Source: Gymnothorax reevesii
Lineage: Eukaryota; Chordata; Actinopteri; Anguilliformes; Muraenidae
Direction: 5' to 3'
Assembly (NCBI GenBank): GCA_029721435.1
Contig: CM056583.1
Span: 47,521,120 to 47,585,119, forward strand
DNA length: 64,000 nucleotides
Part shown: positions 23,101 to 33,466 of the stretch, piece by piece
Layout: every line of letters begins with the position of its first letter
Position numbering within the stretch: position 1 is the stretch's first letter
Made by a program: the position numbers and the translations under genes
Notes under the pieces: model-generated
What the model saw: the letters and a program-made list of their open reading frames with translations, nothing else
Database searches by the model: none
What the model was told of the DNA's origin: nothing

Positions 23101-26100
23101 CAAAGTAACTAAGGGTCATTTCTGGATTTGACTTTTGACCTTGGCACTGTGACCTGTGCCTTGCCACAGGTTAATGCTCCTATTTATCAATAATTGGTTA
23201 AGGGCAGTGAGGTTCTCTCAGTGCTCGGCGTAAGCTTGTTTATTAGGGAACACCTGTTGATCTGCTGGCTGCAGCTGTGGGTGACCCAAAGGAGTTTTGC
23301 TTTTCAAAAAATTCAGTGCATATCCTTACCTCATGCTCAGCCTTAAAGCCACTTGCATAATTACCTGATGTATGGCTGCAGGCAGCATCATGAAATGGAG
23401 AACTCTGTGCCGTATACTGTGGCTCTGTTTCCATTCAGCCTTCTGTGTGAGTGAATCTATGATGCTGTTTCTGGGCACTGGAGTCTCACTGCATTGCTCT
23501 CTGTAGGCAAAGTCTATGCTGTCGGAGGCCATGATGGGAGTGAGCATTTGGGAAACATGGAAATGTTTGACCCTTTATTGAATAAATGGATGATGAAAGC
23601 ATCCATGAACACCAAAAGGTGAGCCAGTGCAATCTAATAAGTTTTGTGGTATAGTGTTGATGACTGTCTTTGTCCTTATGTTGTAACGGAAAATTAATAG
23701 TATTATTTCATTTTTAATAATGACCTATTATTAATGATTTATTATTATTATTTTTAATCAATTCTTTATTATTATTTTTAATCAAAAATTCTACTTTACC
23801 TCTGTTGAAAAAAGCAATATTTGCAGGTGTCATTTGTCATTATCCTTCACGTCTGCAGAACCACTTCAGTGGGTCAGAAAAAAACCGTCCTTTTTCATTG
23901 ACCTGAAATGGTTAACATGGTTACAGACCAGTTGAGCAAGTGACCTATATTTTGAAAGCTTGACTCTCCAGGAATTTATATGCTGATGATTACTTACAAC
24001 CTGACCCAGAATTTGTCTGCCAACTTGTTTGCAACTAGGAAAATTTCACTCAGGAAAACTCAAGAAGGAAAAGGTCAAGGCAGTGGCTATCTCACACAAA
24101 TAAAGAGCATAAGCTTTCACTTTTTTTGGTTTTTCAAGTAATATTCATAAAAATTGTTTGAATATCTGTGAAGGTACTCAGAATGGTCTTGTACATTAGA
24201 GTTACCATTGTTTTATGCCTCTAGGCGGGGGATTGCTCTTGCCGCTCTTGGAGGCCCTATATATGCAATCGGGGGGTTGGATGATAACTCCTGCTTCAAT
24301 GATGTGGAGAGATACGACATTGATTCGGACCGCTGGAGTGCTGTGGCCCCCATGAACACACCTCGTGGGGGGGTTGGATCTGTGGCCCTGGGGGTATGTA
24401 CTGTCTCCTGAATACGATAGTACAACGATAGTCGGGAGATACTATGGTTTAGTTCCGGGGCCGCTGCCACTGCCGCGGCTGCAGAGATTTTCTATTTGGG
24501 GCTCTGGAAGTGACAATTATTGCAGGAATTTTTTCTAATTTTACAATAACTTGCCCGTTCTGAAATACTGTAACATCTTTTCCACCATCAAGGGATGTGT
24601 CTTCCGACATGATTTTTTTAAGAAATGAGTAGCAACGTGCTTCATCAGTCAGGGTTAAAATGATTATTTCCAGCTGAAACATATTAATAATCGCAATAAT
24701 GATCCAATTATAGAATTTGTTCATTAGTTTCCAAACGGTGACTTTTTTTTTTGGCCGGGCAGTGTATTAAGTTGGAACCCCTGTAGCTTTGATTACAATG
24801 CATATTCGTCTTGTCATTGTTATGACAACTATATGCAATGCCAGAACATTTCTTTTCGATCAGAAATGCCATGATTTTTGTCCAAGATCTTGTCTTCTCG
24901 ACATAATGGTTGAACCACTCGGTGGTCTTGAGTACATCCCAATAACTTTTATTATGATAAAGGTCAGGACTTTGTGGTGGAAAATTTGTTTGTGAAAATG
25001 ATTCCTCCTGCTTGGTTTTGTCATTCATGGTTTTCTTTGCTAAATACAGGCCAATAACTTGCCCGTTCTGAAATACTGTAACATCGTTTCCACCATCAGG
25101 GAATGTGTTTTCCGACATGATTTTGTAAGAAATGAATAGCGACGCACTTCATCAGTCAGGGTTAAAATGATTATTGCCATCTGAAACATATTAATAACCG
25201 CAATAATGATCCAATTTTAGAATTTGTTTATTAACTTCCAAACGGTGACTTTTTTTTGGCCGGGCAGTGTAGGTTTTGCATGCAATATTTAGCACGTGTA
25301 GCACATAGAATCGTTATGAGTAAATTTGTGTGAATAATGCATTTAAAGGTCAAAGTCTTAATCTTTTATTGAAATGCATACAGTGAGCACCATAATTCAT
25401 AGGACAGTGACATGTTTATTTTGGCTCTTATGGCTAATTTAGTCATCCTTATCTAAATTCAGTTGAGCTTGTATTTTACATGCTGAATAGTAGACTGAAG
25501 GCAAAAGGTTCAGAAACAAGCAGGAACTGAAGATGGTTTCAGTACTTGCCTGGTAGTGCATTACAGGTGAAGATACCCAAAGTCTTGTCATGTCTCTGCT
25601 TCACAGACTTCAAGCAGCCCTTTCATGTGGAGAGTATGCCTAAAGTGATAATTGTACATCATGTTAAACTGTCCAATTTCTTATTTTTTAATGTGGCTGG
25701 AAAGTAAGGGATTTTGTTTAGAAGTTTCTGTCATCCTAAAAGGGTTCATCCAATAAAGATGAAAACTCAATGAAATCAAAGAAAACCTTTTCTACTTAAA
25801 CCTCATTGTCATTGTATCCTTTCAAACTCCAAGTGCTAGAGCTCAGAAATAAAAATTGATTTACTGGCCTGTGAATTATTGTGCCCTCTGTGGTTGCTCT
25901 GGCAGTAATTAATTTGATTTCCACTCTAGGTCAGAGTGTGGTGGTTTTTATCCTTCCCTTTTCTCTTTCAGAGCCACGTATATGCTGTGGGTGGCAATGA
26001 TGGCATTGCTTCGCTCTCTAGTGTGGAGAGGTTTGACCCCCATCTGAACAAGTGGACAGAAGTCAAGGAGATGGGCCAGAGGCGGGCCGGGAATGGTGTC

Positions 26101-29033
26101 AGCGAGCTGAACGGGTGTCTTTATGTTGTAGGTGAGAGGTGTTCCTCAGGGGCCGGTGCTTGGTCAATGTTTAACAGCCTCCCCACCATTTGTAGAAAAT
26201 TACAACAGCAGGATCATACGGTAGCTGCCATTTTCAGTAATTTGCAGTGTGTTGGGTCACGCATACCAGGAAAATGGTTTGCAATTGCAAAATGGCAATT
26301 GGTAGCTGTAAACGATTTAGGTCTTTATTGCAGAGACTGAAGGAGTCATTTGAGGTCAGTCAGAGGCAAATGATGGGCCACACTGAAAAGACGGTCTAAA
26401 ATCTCGCAAGCTGGGTATATGAGGCACTTTGTTTAATTGAAACCCTTGTTTGCCATATAAAATGGCTGCTAATTTAATACAGAAGATCATTTCAGGTATC
26501 ATTTCAAAATAGTCTTTGTATTTCCTGAAGAGGCGTTATCCTGCTTTTAATTTCTGAGCAAAGAAAATAGTTTTAATAGTTTTGCTTTAAGTATGCTCTG
26601 TTAGTAAATTCAAAATTTTCCAGGAAATAATATTATGACTGTCGCCCAAAAGAAGCAGACCCAATGTTCGTATTAAGAAACTGGACGGTATTTATTACAT
26701 GATCCAGCAAGGAAACAAAATCCCCTGAAAAATGTTCATTGAAGCTCTGTTTATAGCATTAGATTTGCATATATTCAAATTTGTGCCAACTGTTTGCCTA
26801 TAATCCATCCAGAGGCCTAAAACTAGTGATAATAAAGTTATTTTAGCCTCCAATCAGTGTTTTATTAGTGTATACAATTGATGTCCAGAGGTATATCACC
26901 TAAAATTAGAAACCCTACAGTGATTTTTTTCCCCTCGGGATCCCGTTGCTGCTGAAAAAAAGAAATTCTGGTCTGCAAATACCCGAAAAATGTTATAAAA
27001 ACCTATATCAAAACTCATTCATTGTTGCTTTGATGTAGGTGTTGTTTGGTGTCCCCGACCACCTATGCATGTTATTTGAACAAGTTTATGACTGATTGGC
27101 CACCGATTGCGGCCGCCACGCTCCGTGTCAGTTTCTACCTGTGATCCCGGTTTCTGGCTGAGAGCGTGGGCCGATCGGTCCAATGTCGGACCTCCGACCG
27201 ACGCCATTGTTATACAACCCCAATTCCAAAATAATTGGTACCAAGTGTAAATTGTGAATTAAAATTTAAAAATGCAATCATTTTTACATCACACGAGCCA
27301 ATATGTTATTCACAATAGAACATAGATAACTTTTCAAATGTTGAAACTGAGACATTTTACATTTTTATGCACAAAATGAGCTCATTTTGTGGATAAAATT
27401 GTAAAATTTATCAGTTTCAACATTTGCTATCTTATCTCTGTTCTATTGTGAATAAAATACTGGCTGGTGTGATTGAAAGTCAGTGCGTTTTGATTTTATT
27501 CACAATTTACACTATGTCCCTGCCATTTTGTAATTGGTGTTGTATTTCTATCAAATTGGCTAAAATTCATGTGATCATGTCAAACCAACATGGAATATCA
27601 TATCCCTGACCACCTGTATAATGATTGGGGCCACATTTGGCAGAATACGCCCGATTTCTGGCTGAGATGCCCGGGTCTCTGACTTAGAAATCTAAGGCAG
27701 AAACCCAAAGTCAGAAACCGACCAAAATGCTTTGCGCGCTGTAGCTATGTCGTTATTTAATAAATAATTGAACTAAACAGTGAAGTCAGAAACTTTTCTT
27801 AAAAAAGTCATTTTTGGGGGGACACTAATATGCAGCCTAATGCACCATATATTTGCTTCATCCTGAAGGATTATTAGGGTGCTCACATTTCGTGAGCCTG
27901 GCCCATATACATGTAATACACAAATCTGTCTGGCTCTCCACTGTATTCAGAAGCACAAACTTATCTGTATCCCCCGTGCTCATTTGAAAGATAATACTGC
28001 TGTAGTTTGAGAGATTGAATGAATGCATTGGATAGTCCAAATGGGTCACTTGGCACTTCACAGTTGTACTCGTAACTAAGTGATCTTGATTCTGTAACAG
28101 AGTAATGTTAATGTAGCCACTATGCCTGATGGCTTAATTGCACGTCAAAGTTACGGGGCTCGGGCACATCCGCCCCCCCCAACTGCCCCACTCTCGACCT
28201 GCCGTGTAGCCTTATGCAAGCTTAAATCTGTACTTTTAGGAAGGCTTTGGTTTTACCTTTGGTTTTATCTAATTAAATTGTAGGAGCTTATCGAGATGTT
28301 CCAGACTTTCCTCTTTCACTATTGGTTTTTAGGATCTGTTTTGCACAAAGCCTTGACTGTGAAACTAGCTCAAGGTCTTCCCTTTTTCTCACAGTATCAC
28401 GTAGTATTTCACATCTCTCTGTGGTCTCCCCTTGTCTGTTGCTTCAGGGGGCTTCGATGATAACTCCCCCCTGAGCTCGGTGGAGCGCTTTGACCCACGC
28501 TCAGGCCGCTGGGAGTACATGGCGGAGCTGACCACCCCCAGGGGGGGTGTAGGCGTGGCATCAGTCATGGGCCGTGTCTTTGCAGTGGGCGGGCACAACG
28601 GGAACATCTATCTGAACACGGTGGAGGCTTTTGACCCGCGTATGAACAGGTACAGTGGGCGTTGTAAAAATTTTCAACGATATCGCTTCTTTAAAAAAAT
28701 CTATAATTATATGTTGTTTTCAGTGCTGACATAAAACATCTTTATGACTGAATATTGTAATTTACTGGTTGTAGAAATCTGTAAGATATTGAGCAGTACG
28801 TGCTTTTGCTGTGCACAGGTATTAAGACTGCAGATCACATTTACACGTGCTTGTTTTATGCTGTCAGGGACAGTGTGTCTTTACCTTATGCCTGTGCCTC
28901 TCTTCACAGGTGGGAGCTTGTGGGTTCGGTGTCACACTGCCGTGCCGGTGCAGGGGTGGCCGTCTGTGCTTCTCACATCAGCCAGATCAGGGATGTGGGT
29001 CAGGGCTCCAGCAATGTAGTTGACTGCATGTGA
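16902..29033 (+). CDS. klhl8: KLHL8, Kelch-like protein 8 (complete coding region, 9 coding exons)
   Basis: Spliced coding region: 16902-17105, 17559-18107, 19059-19245, 21279-21422, 23507-23618, 24225-24393, 25972-26131, 28448-28649 and 28910-29033. This is 1851 nt for 616 residues, close to the roughly 620 of mammalian KLHL8. All introns are GT-AG and all phases agree. The order is an acidic N-terminus, a BTB domain (about residues 50-160, GELCDVTLKVGSRLIPCHK), a BACK domain (about 168-270) and six Kelch repeats (about 314-616, recurrent AVGGxDG, VERFDP and W). The C-terminus is SSNVVDCM. The family acts in the cytoplasm as a substrate adaptor of CUL3 ubiquitin ligases, with BTB binding CUL3 and the propeller binding substrate. 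KLHL8 has been linked to rapsyn turnover. No damaging change was seen. The ATG at 16,902 is chosen because it opens the conserved N-terminus 22 nt after an acceptor. Confidence 0.97.
17200..17300. repeat. Hairpin-ended dispersed repeat in klhl8 intron
   Basis: After a T tract, TATACCACCGAC pairs with GTTGGTGGTATA. GTCCGACCGTC and GTCCGATCG words follow. The layout resembles the repeats at 18,253 and 53,433 (short GGTATA-type palindrome, then TCCG-rich sequence). The family is not identified. Confidence 0.45.
17559..18107 (+). CDS. klhl8: klhl8 exon encoding most of BTB and BACK
   Basis: Codons 69-251. It opens VGSRLIPCHKLVLACVIPYF and ends WLDQIMSQ before GTGAAC. The CHK-LVLA...YFRAMF block is the core BTB signature, and NCLAVRTFAESHN marks the BTB-BACK junction. 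Phase 0 at both ends. Confidence 0.96.
18248..18400. repeat. GC-rich hairpin repeat with GGGC-rich core, klhl8 intron
   Basis: A T tract is followed by ACCCCTCAGCC and GGCTGACGGGGT, which can pair. Then come GGCGGGC-type repeats (18,306-18,350) and GGGCTGAGGGGTATTCC near the right side. It is an inverted relative of the block at 20,980-21,010. Confidence 0.6.
18640..18760. repeat. Dispersed repeat, copy 1
   Basis: This block contains CGATAGTCGGGAGGTACTAT, GGTTTAGTTCC and GCAGAGATTTTCTGTTC, then GGGCTCTGGAAG. It recurs in the same orientation at about 24,405-24,515. The two copies lie in different klhl8 introns. The family is unknown. Confidence 0.7.
19059..19245 (+). CDS. klhl8: klhl8 exon, end of BACK and linker to the Kelch propeller
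   Basis: Codons 252-313 plus one base. It reads VRLPLLPVDFL and CRDLLDEARNYHLHL (BACK end) and ends TPRKYTAG before GTAACA. Related hairpin repeats in opposite orientation lie about 0.8 kb upstream (18,253) and 1.7 kb downstream (21,009). Confidence 0.95.
19413..19616. mobile_element. hAT-type MITE with perfect 8-bp duplication
   Basis: The termini CAGGGCTATTCAAC and GTTGAATAGCCCTG are perfect inverses. The identical octamer CCTTAAAC flanks both sides (19,405-19,412 and 19,617-19,624). Internal blocks also pair (CACACCTGACACC region with AGGTGTGTAAGTG; TTCATTCCA with TGGAATGAA). It is 204 bp and non-coding, a typical hAT MITE. Confidence 0.93.
20355..21010. repeat. GGTCA-rich tandem repeat, about 140-bp period, with hairpin end
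   Basis: At least four imperfect units repeat the words CACAG.G.TAAGGTCA, AAATCCAGCAAAAAA, CCTGACATTGCACATCTATG, AAATTTGGTGAAGCTGT and CCGAGTACTGACC. Units begin near 20,360, 20,508, 20,643 and 20,784. The array ends in ATACCCCTCCGGC/GCCGAGGGGT, a short hairpin. It is confined to a klhl8 intron. Confidence 0.82.
21279..21422 (+). CDS. klhl8: klhl8 exon, Kelch repeat 1
   Basis: It starts VLFCVGGRGGSGDPFRSIEC and ends RRHVGVISVG before GTGAGT. The GG doublet, the IECYS tyrosine and NSWFFGPEM form a complete Kelch blade. Phases 1 and 1. Confidence 0.95.
22830..23165. repeat. Imperfect tandem duplication in klhl8 intron
   Basis: About 2.5 units of roughly 125 bp share GCTTTAAATTTGATATACAG / GCTTCAAATTTAGTATGCAG, AAGGGTCATT, and GATTTGACCTTTGACCT. 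It is related in style to the GGTCA-rich array at 20.4 kb. Confidence 0.6.
23507..23618 (+). CDS. klhl8: klhl8 exon, Kelch repeat 2
   Basis: It encodes KVYAVGGHDGSEHLGNMEMF and DPLLNKWMMKASMNTK. The acceptor is CTGTAG and the donor GTGAGC. It enters in phase 1 and leaves in phase 2, matching the next exon. Confidence 0.95.
24225..24393 (+). CDS. klhl8: klhl8 exon, Kelch repeat 3
   Basis: It encodes RGIALAALGGPIYAIGGLDD and then FNDVERYDIDSDRWSAVAPM, ending GGVGSVALG before GTATGT. A dispersed repeat begins within about 15 bases of the donor. Confidence 0.95.
24405..24515. repeat. Dispersed repeat, copy 2
   Basis: Same blocks and orientation as 18,640-18,760: CGATAGTCGGGAGATACTAT, GGTTTAGTTCCGGGGCCG, GCAGAGATTTTCTATTTGGG. 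The copy starts just inside the donor of the Kelch-3 exon. Confidence 0.7.
24544..25271 (-). mobile_element. Rearranged Tc1 remnants: duplicated 5' ends around a transposase C-terminal fragment
   Basis: Segments 24,544-24,766 and 25,052-25,271 are about 220 bp, nearly identical and in the same orientation. Both end in GGCCGGGCAGTGTA, a Tc1 terminus. The minus-strand frame 25,118-24,708 starts with the family N-terminus (MSENTFPDGGNDVTVFQNGQ) and jumps to a C-terminal block (PPQSPDLYHNKSYWDVLK), showing a large internal deletion. The family matches the remnant at 48,805-49,787. Confidence 0.82.
25972..26131 (+). CDS. klhl8: klhl8 exon, Kelch repeat 4
   Basis: It encodes SHVYAVGGNDGIASLSSVER and HLNKWTEVKEMGQRRAGNGV, ending LYVV plus one base before GTGAGA. 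The acceptor tract TTCTCTTTCAG is strong. Confidence 0.95.
26132..28447. other. klhl8: klhl8 intron 8
   Basis: A 2.3-kb intron with canonical ends, holding a Tc1-derived MITE (27,215-27,542) and otherwise AT-rich unique-looking sequence. A C-tract CGCCCCCCCC occurs near 28,171. Confidence 0.7.
27215..27542. mobile_element. Tc1-derived MITE (328 bp)
   Basis: It starts CAACCCCAATTCCAAAATAA and ends TTTTGTAATTGGTGTTG, flanked by TA at both sides. The interior folds back (AACTTTTCAAATGTTGAAACTGA against CAGTTTCAACATTTGC; TTCACAATAGAACA against TGTTCTATTGTGAA). It has no coding content and is a palindromic derivative of the common fish Tc1 with CAACCCC ends. Confidence 0.82.
28448..28649 (+). CDS. 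klhl8: klhl8 exon, Kelch repeat 5 and the start of repeat 6
   Basis: It encodes GGFDDNSPLSSVERFDPRSG to VFAVGGHNGN and VEAFDPRMN. The donor is GTACAG. The codons are GC-rich, in contrast to the AT-rich flanking introns. Confidence 0.95.
28910..29033 (+). CDS. klhl8: klhl8 last coding exon
   Basis: The acceptor TCTTCACAG leads to RWELVGSVSHCRAGAGVAVC and the conserved tail IRDVGQGSSNVVDCM, then TGA at 29,031-29,033. Confidence 0.95.
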
Positions 29034-31191
29034 CTCCAGAGTTGGACAACTTGGCGTGTGACTGAGCCACTGAACTCGGCGCTGTCGCACCTTGTTGGCG
29101 CTAGTACACGCACATTCACTTATGCACGGGCGCAGTCTTTGTGTACGGTCTCGAACACACACACGCACACCCACGCATACACACACACACAGACACACAG
29201 GCAGGCATGCTTTGATGGGGAGATTCTGAGAATGTACCACCAGTGTATTTTTGCCATTCCTGCGCAACGTCTCTTCTGGAGTGACTTCATTGTTGTGGTC
29301 TGGTTGTTGTGGCCTGTGTACCTGTTTTAAGAACAATTTATGTAAGAACTACTGGGGGACGGGGTCTTTTGAAAACACTGTATGAAGAGCACCATTCCAA
29401 CCCAGTATAGTTTACCCAATTATGATTGCTGCAATAGTTCAACACTACATATTCCCCTGAGTCCTCAACTGTTGACAAGATGGTTTGAGGCCAGTTAAGG
29501 CCATCGGTAGGGCTGCCAAACCTGCCTTTGGGGGTCTGCTGTCCTGTAAGATTTCACTCCACTCTTGAAGAAGCTCTTGCATTTTTATAACCAGAGATCA
29601 TGTAATGCTTCTATTTGATTCAGTCATGTATGCCAAATTTGAATGGAAATGATAACTTGGATGTTTGATTGTGTCTCCAGCAACTAAGATTGGGCCGCCC
29701 TTTGGTAGCAACGGCTCTAAAATCTCCTGAGGTCTGACTCGATGAAAAATATGATAAAAGTGGAGTTTTAATCACTAATTAGTGTGATGATTCTAGCGAT
29801 CATTTTCTGTAATATGTGGGGACACCATCAGAAAATTTCCTCTTTTAACTGAACAGTCATTTACACTAAGCTTTCACCTGTCTGGACAGTAGTAGATCCC
29901 ATTGAAGTTGTCCTGTTGACTTACCTTAATTACTTAAAGCGTGTAAACAATCATTGTTGACATTGAGTAGTTAGGGGACTGGTGAAGTTTGTGACCCTCA
30001 TGATGAAGTGCTCAGTATACCAAACTGACAAGTCTTGAATTGACTGGAATTACCCCATACTCTAGTACAAATTATTTGCCTACCATAGGGTTTGGTGCCA
30101 GTCAGATGGCTGAGTCAGTCAAGACTCGTTGGTAATCTGAGGCGCAGTTTTCAAGGATGATATCCTGACATGCATTCAGATGTGCTGCTGTAATTTTTCT
30201 GCTACAACCCAACCCAAATGCTATAGGGGACGATTGTTTCTGCCAGTGTTCGTAGTTTTATATAATTAATTTAAAGTACAGTCTGCATAAGTTGATGGTG
30301 ACCTTTCATAATGGTTTACATTCATATATGTAGATCCTTATGCACTATTTCTAGGAGTTAAGGTTGAAGTATGTTTGTCTTTTTGGGAATATTTTGTGAA
30401 ATTAAATTGATTATCAACATATTGCTATTTTCTCTGTGGCTACGCTTCTTGTTCATTTGAAATTTGAACCTCACTGGTCGCCTTTGAAATCTGTCATCCT
30501 TTCACTGGTGCATATGCTTGGGTCAGTTCATTGGTTATGAATGCAATTCAATGCAGCATTTGCTTAGTATGTTATAATGTATTTATCACTTGAACATGTT
30601 TTTGGCTGAAAGAGAATGAGAGATGCACAAGATTGTCGATGTCTCATTTGTATCTACGTCACCAAACTTATTTTTGTACCCATTCCTTCCTCAAGGAGAT
30701 GTCCGATCATCCCTTTTTGTACTGCACCTATTTGAATAATTAACAATATTTTAATGGTTAACAGTTGCAGGTGATTGTGATTAAGACTTATTTTGCATTT
30801 TCTGTAGTGATGGAAATTACTGACTTTTTAGAAAAATGCACTGTTTTGTGCCAGTCTGCGCATGACCAGACACGTGTACTTATATAATGTTGATGCACTG
30901 TTGATTGTTCTCTTGCTGCAAATAGATCACTTCTTTGGGACAGAATAGTTTATCGGAAAAAATTCCGTATTCTACCTCCACCAATATCAAATGAAATCAG
31001 TACATTTTCAGATTACCTTGATGTTTGGGTACCCAGAGAAAGATTCAGGTGTGTAAAAACATCCAGTCAAGAAAATTTAAGAGTTAAATTTACAGTGCTT
31101 CTATACATGTTAATAGTATATTACGGCAGGAGCCATGTTACTGATGACACAGTGGGTTGCAAGGGCATGTGCAGCATATGCATTTGCGACA
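29034..31191 (+). other. klhl8: klhl8 3' untranslated and downstream region
   Basis: Begins at the TGA. A CA-rich simple repeat lies at about 29,155-29,205. No strong AATAAA with a downstream element was found close by. ATTAAA near 30,401 and AATAAA near 33,729 are possible but unproven polyadenylation signals, so the 3' UTR length is undetermined. No other gene was seen. Confidence 0.45.
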
Positions 31192-33031
31192 TTAAAGCTG
31201 TTGTCTACGATTGGAGAATCAGATGAGAAAGATTGAGACGTTGAGAGAAATTTGAAAAAAGCATCCCGCCCACACACGCACACACACCCCTCCCCTCTGT
31301 GCTCCCTGATCCCTCCCACTGAGCACGTGTGGCCCTCTGCCCGAAGACTCCCAGACACACCCCCTCTACTAGAGCAACAAGCCAGTCGGTGTTCTGTCAA
31401 ATTTTGCTCCCTTGCCAAAAAATGCTATCGTAATGCAAAGCGATCATAAAGTCTTTTTTTTTCGCCTTGATATTGCAATATGAATCAGGTTACAATAGTA
31501 ACTTTGTTATTTGTGAGCTTATTATAACCAAAGCAGATGTTATAATGAGTTGGATAAATCTGTTTAAAGATATATGCCCTTATACGCCATTATCATCTAA
31601 TTTCTGCATTTTCAGGAAAACTCAGCGTGTACGTGCAAATACATGTACGCTTACAGGTCGAAATGCGCATTGAAAATTAATCTATTTTATGATTTTTGAA
31701 GATACTTCAGATATGAGCGAGGAAACAGCCCGAGATTTCAGGTAGCGCAAGCGCAGAACCGCAAGGTAGCATATTTTGATAGGTAGCAAAATTTGTCAGA
31801 ACACCGGCAGACAGAGCCAAGCCTTGAATGAAGATTTACCGTGTCGGATTCGCAGGTAAAACAACATTTATAGTTATTAATGCACGTTAAACCTTAAAAA
31901 ATTACAATGTCAACAGCTATTGATTCTTCCTCACAATATTACAATCGGCCAAACTCAAAAACAAGCCCATGATATTTAGCGAAGGCTGTCATGATGGTCT
32001 CGCTAATGACAAAACCTCAGCAGCTCCATAGTGCAATATTTACTCCACATAAATGAACAACAGCAAAAACACACTGCAAAAAATCCCGGTGATTGAGAAA
32101 GGCAAATACTTTATCTTTGACCAAATGTTCTTGTTCAAAAACCCCGGGACAGATCCGGAGCGAGGTTTCTGCATCAGTAAGAGAGTGCGCCGTTCAAAAA
32201 AGCCATAATGAACACGTTCACAATAACATCCATCAATCGGAAATGCATATGAACGAGGTCATGAGTTCACTGAATGCATTCAGGCACAACGCTGATGACA
32301 GCAATGCAAGTTTACAATGCTAAAAATAAACGGCTAATGTTCCGACGCCGTCTGTCGAGACAGAGAAAACCGGCAGCGTTTACAGTCATAACCCAGCATT
32401 GTCATAGACTTGTGAAAAGTCATTTATGTGACCGCTCACACAATACAAGTCAAAAATTACCTACCTGTTCAACAAAAGTCTGTATCAGCACCAGTTTTCA
32501 GGCCCAAATCCTCCTGGAGCTTCCTCTAGCGGTGTTTACTCGGTTTTGAGTCGTGCGTTGCTCACATTTCCTCTTTGTCTCTGCCTTTTCCTCTGCAGAC
32601 TTACGCTTTCTCCCAACTTTTGCCGGTGAGGTAAGCAGGGCCCGCTTGCTGCTGTCACGGTCTTTCTTTTCCATTCTTGTAGCCCTTGTTGCTAAGCTGC
32701 AACTCAAACACTCGGTGCATTACTGCCACCAGCTACTTTCTTGTTGCAGAAAAGTTTATAACGCGGAAGGGGGCGGGGACGAGGCGGAACGCGGAGCACG
32801 GGGAGTCAGAGCAAGCTCTTGGGGGAGTGTCAAATAGAGCGAGGGGATTGGATGAGAGTAGGAGAGAGACGTTGACCATTGGTCAGCAGCCCTGCAGCCA
32901 GTAGAGTGAATGGATTTTTTTCATTTTTTTGCTCTTAACATTGTGTAGATTGTACTATAGGACCATAACCACCATCTAAATGAGGTTATTAATTATCATC
33001 AAACTCTCAAATCGTATACTACAGCTTTAAA
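31192..33031. mobile_element. TTAA-flanked 1.8-kb DNA element (Kolobok-like?)
   Basis: The termini TTAAAGCTGTTGTCTACGAT and the inverse of ATCGTATACTACAGCTTTAA are imperfect inverted repeats sharing TTAA at each edge. The arms are GC- and CpG-richer than their surroundings, with GCGCAAGCGCAGAACCGC near 31,746 and GGGGGCGGGGACGAGGCGG near 32,770. No transposase frame survives (the frames at 32,274-32,837 are short and motif-free). TTAA targets fit piggyBac or Kolobok. The AAAGCTG terminus, lacking CCC, favours Kolobok by inference. Confidence 0.6.
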
Positions 33032-33373
33032 TAGAAGAATTACATTAGAAACCTCCCTTTCACCAGTAAAACCCCCCCAAAATATATTGGCGCCCGCTTT
33101 TAAAATCGTTTTTGGAAATAAAAAGCAAAATAAATGGAGGTCGGATGCGGAAAATTGTTCCTAGTTTCTACTGTGGCCATGAACATGCATTTATTTGTTG
33201 TTTGTTTTATTTCAGTGGCAATTCATTCACTATTCGCTCCCATTTTGGCCTTTGCCCTGACATAGTAGTGATGAGAAAAATTTGAAGGAAAATTAATGCT
33301 GATAATATAATCCCTTGCTGAATTATATTTCAACATATCTGGAGCTCCCAGGCTTTTAGAAATGCAGGAATCT

Positions 33374-33376
<3 letters not shown>

Positions 33377-33414
<38 letters not shown>

Positions 33415-33466
33415 TATATAATGTTTCTTTTCCCCTGTTCTACGGGTATGCCCCCCCCCCCCCCAA
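33377..33466. repeat. (CA)n microsatellite and nearby poly-C
   Basis: About 18 CA units at 33,377-33,413 are followed by a C homopolymer near 33,452-33,463. Both are likely length-variable. Confidence 0.95.

Noticed and set aside
28389..28607. Minus-strand frame of 72 codons over the Kelch-5 exon
   Set aside because: Antisense shadow of the klhl8 exon 28,448-28,649.
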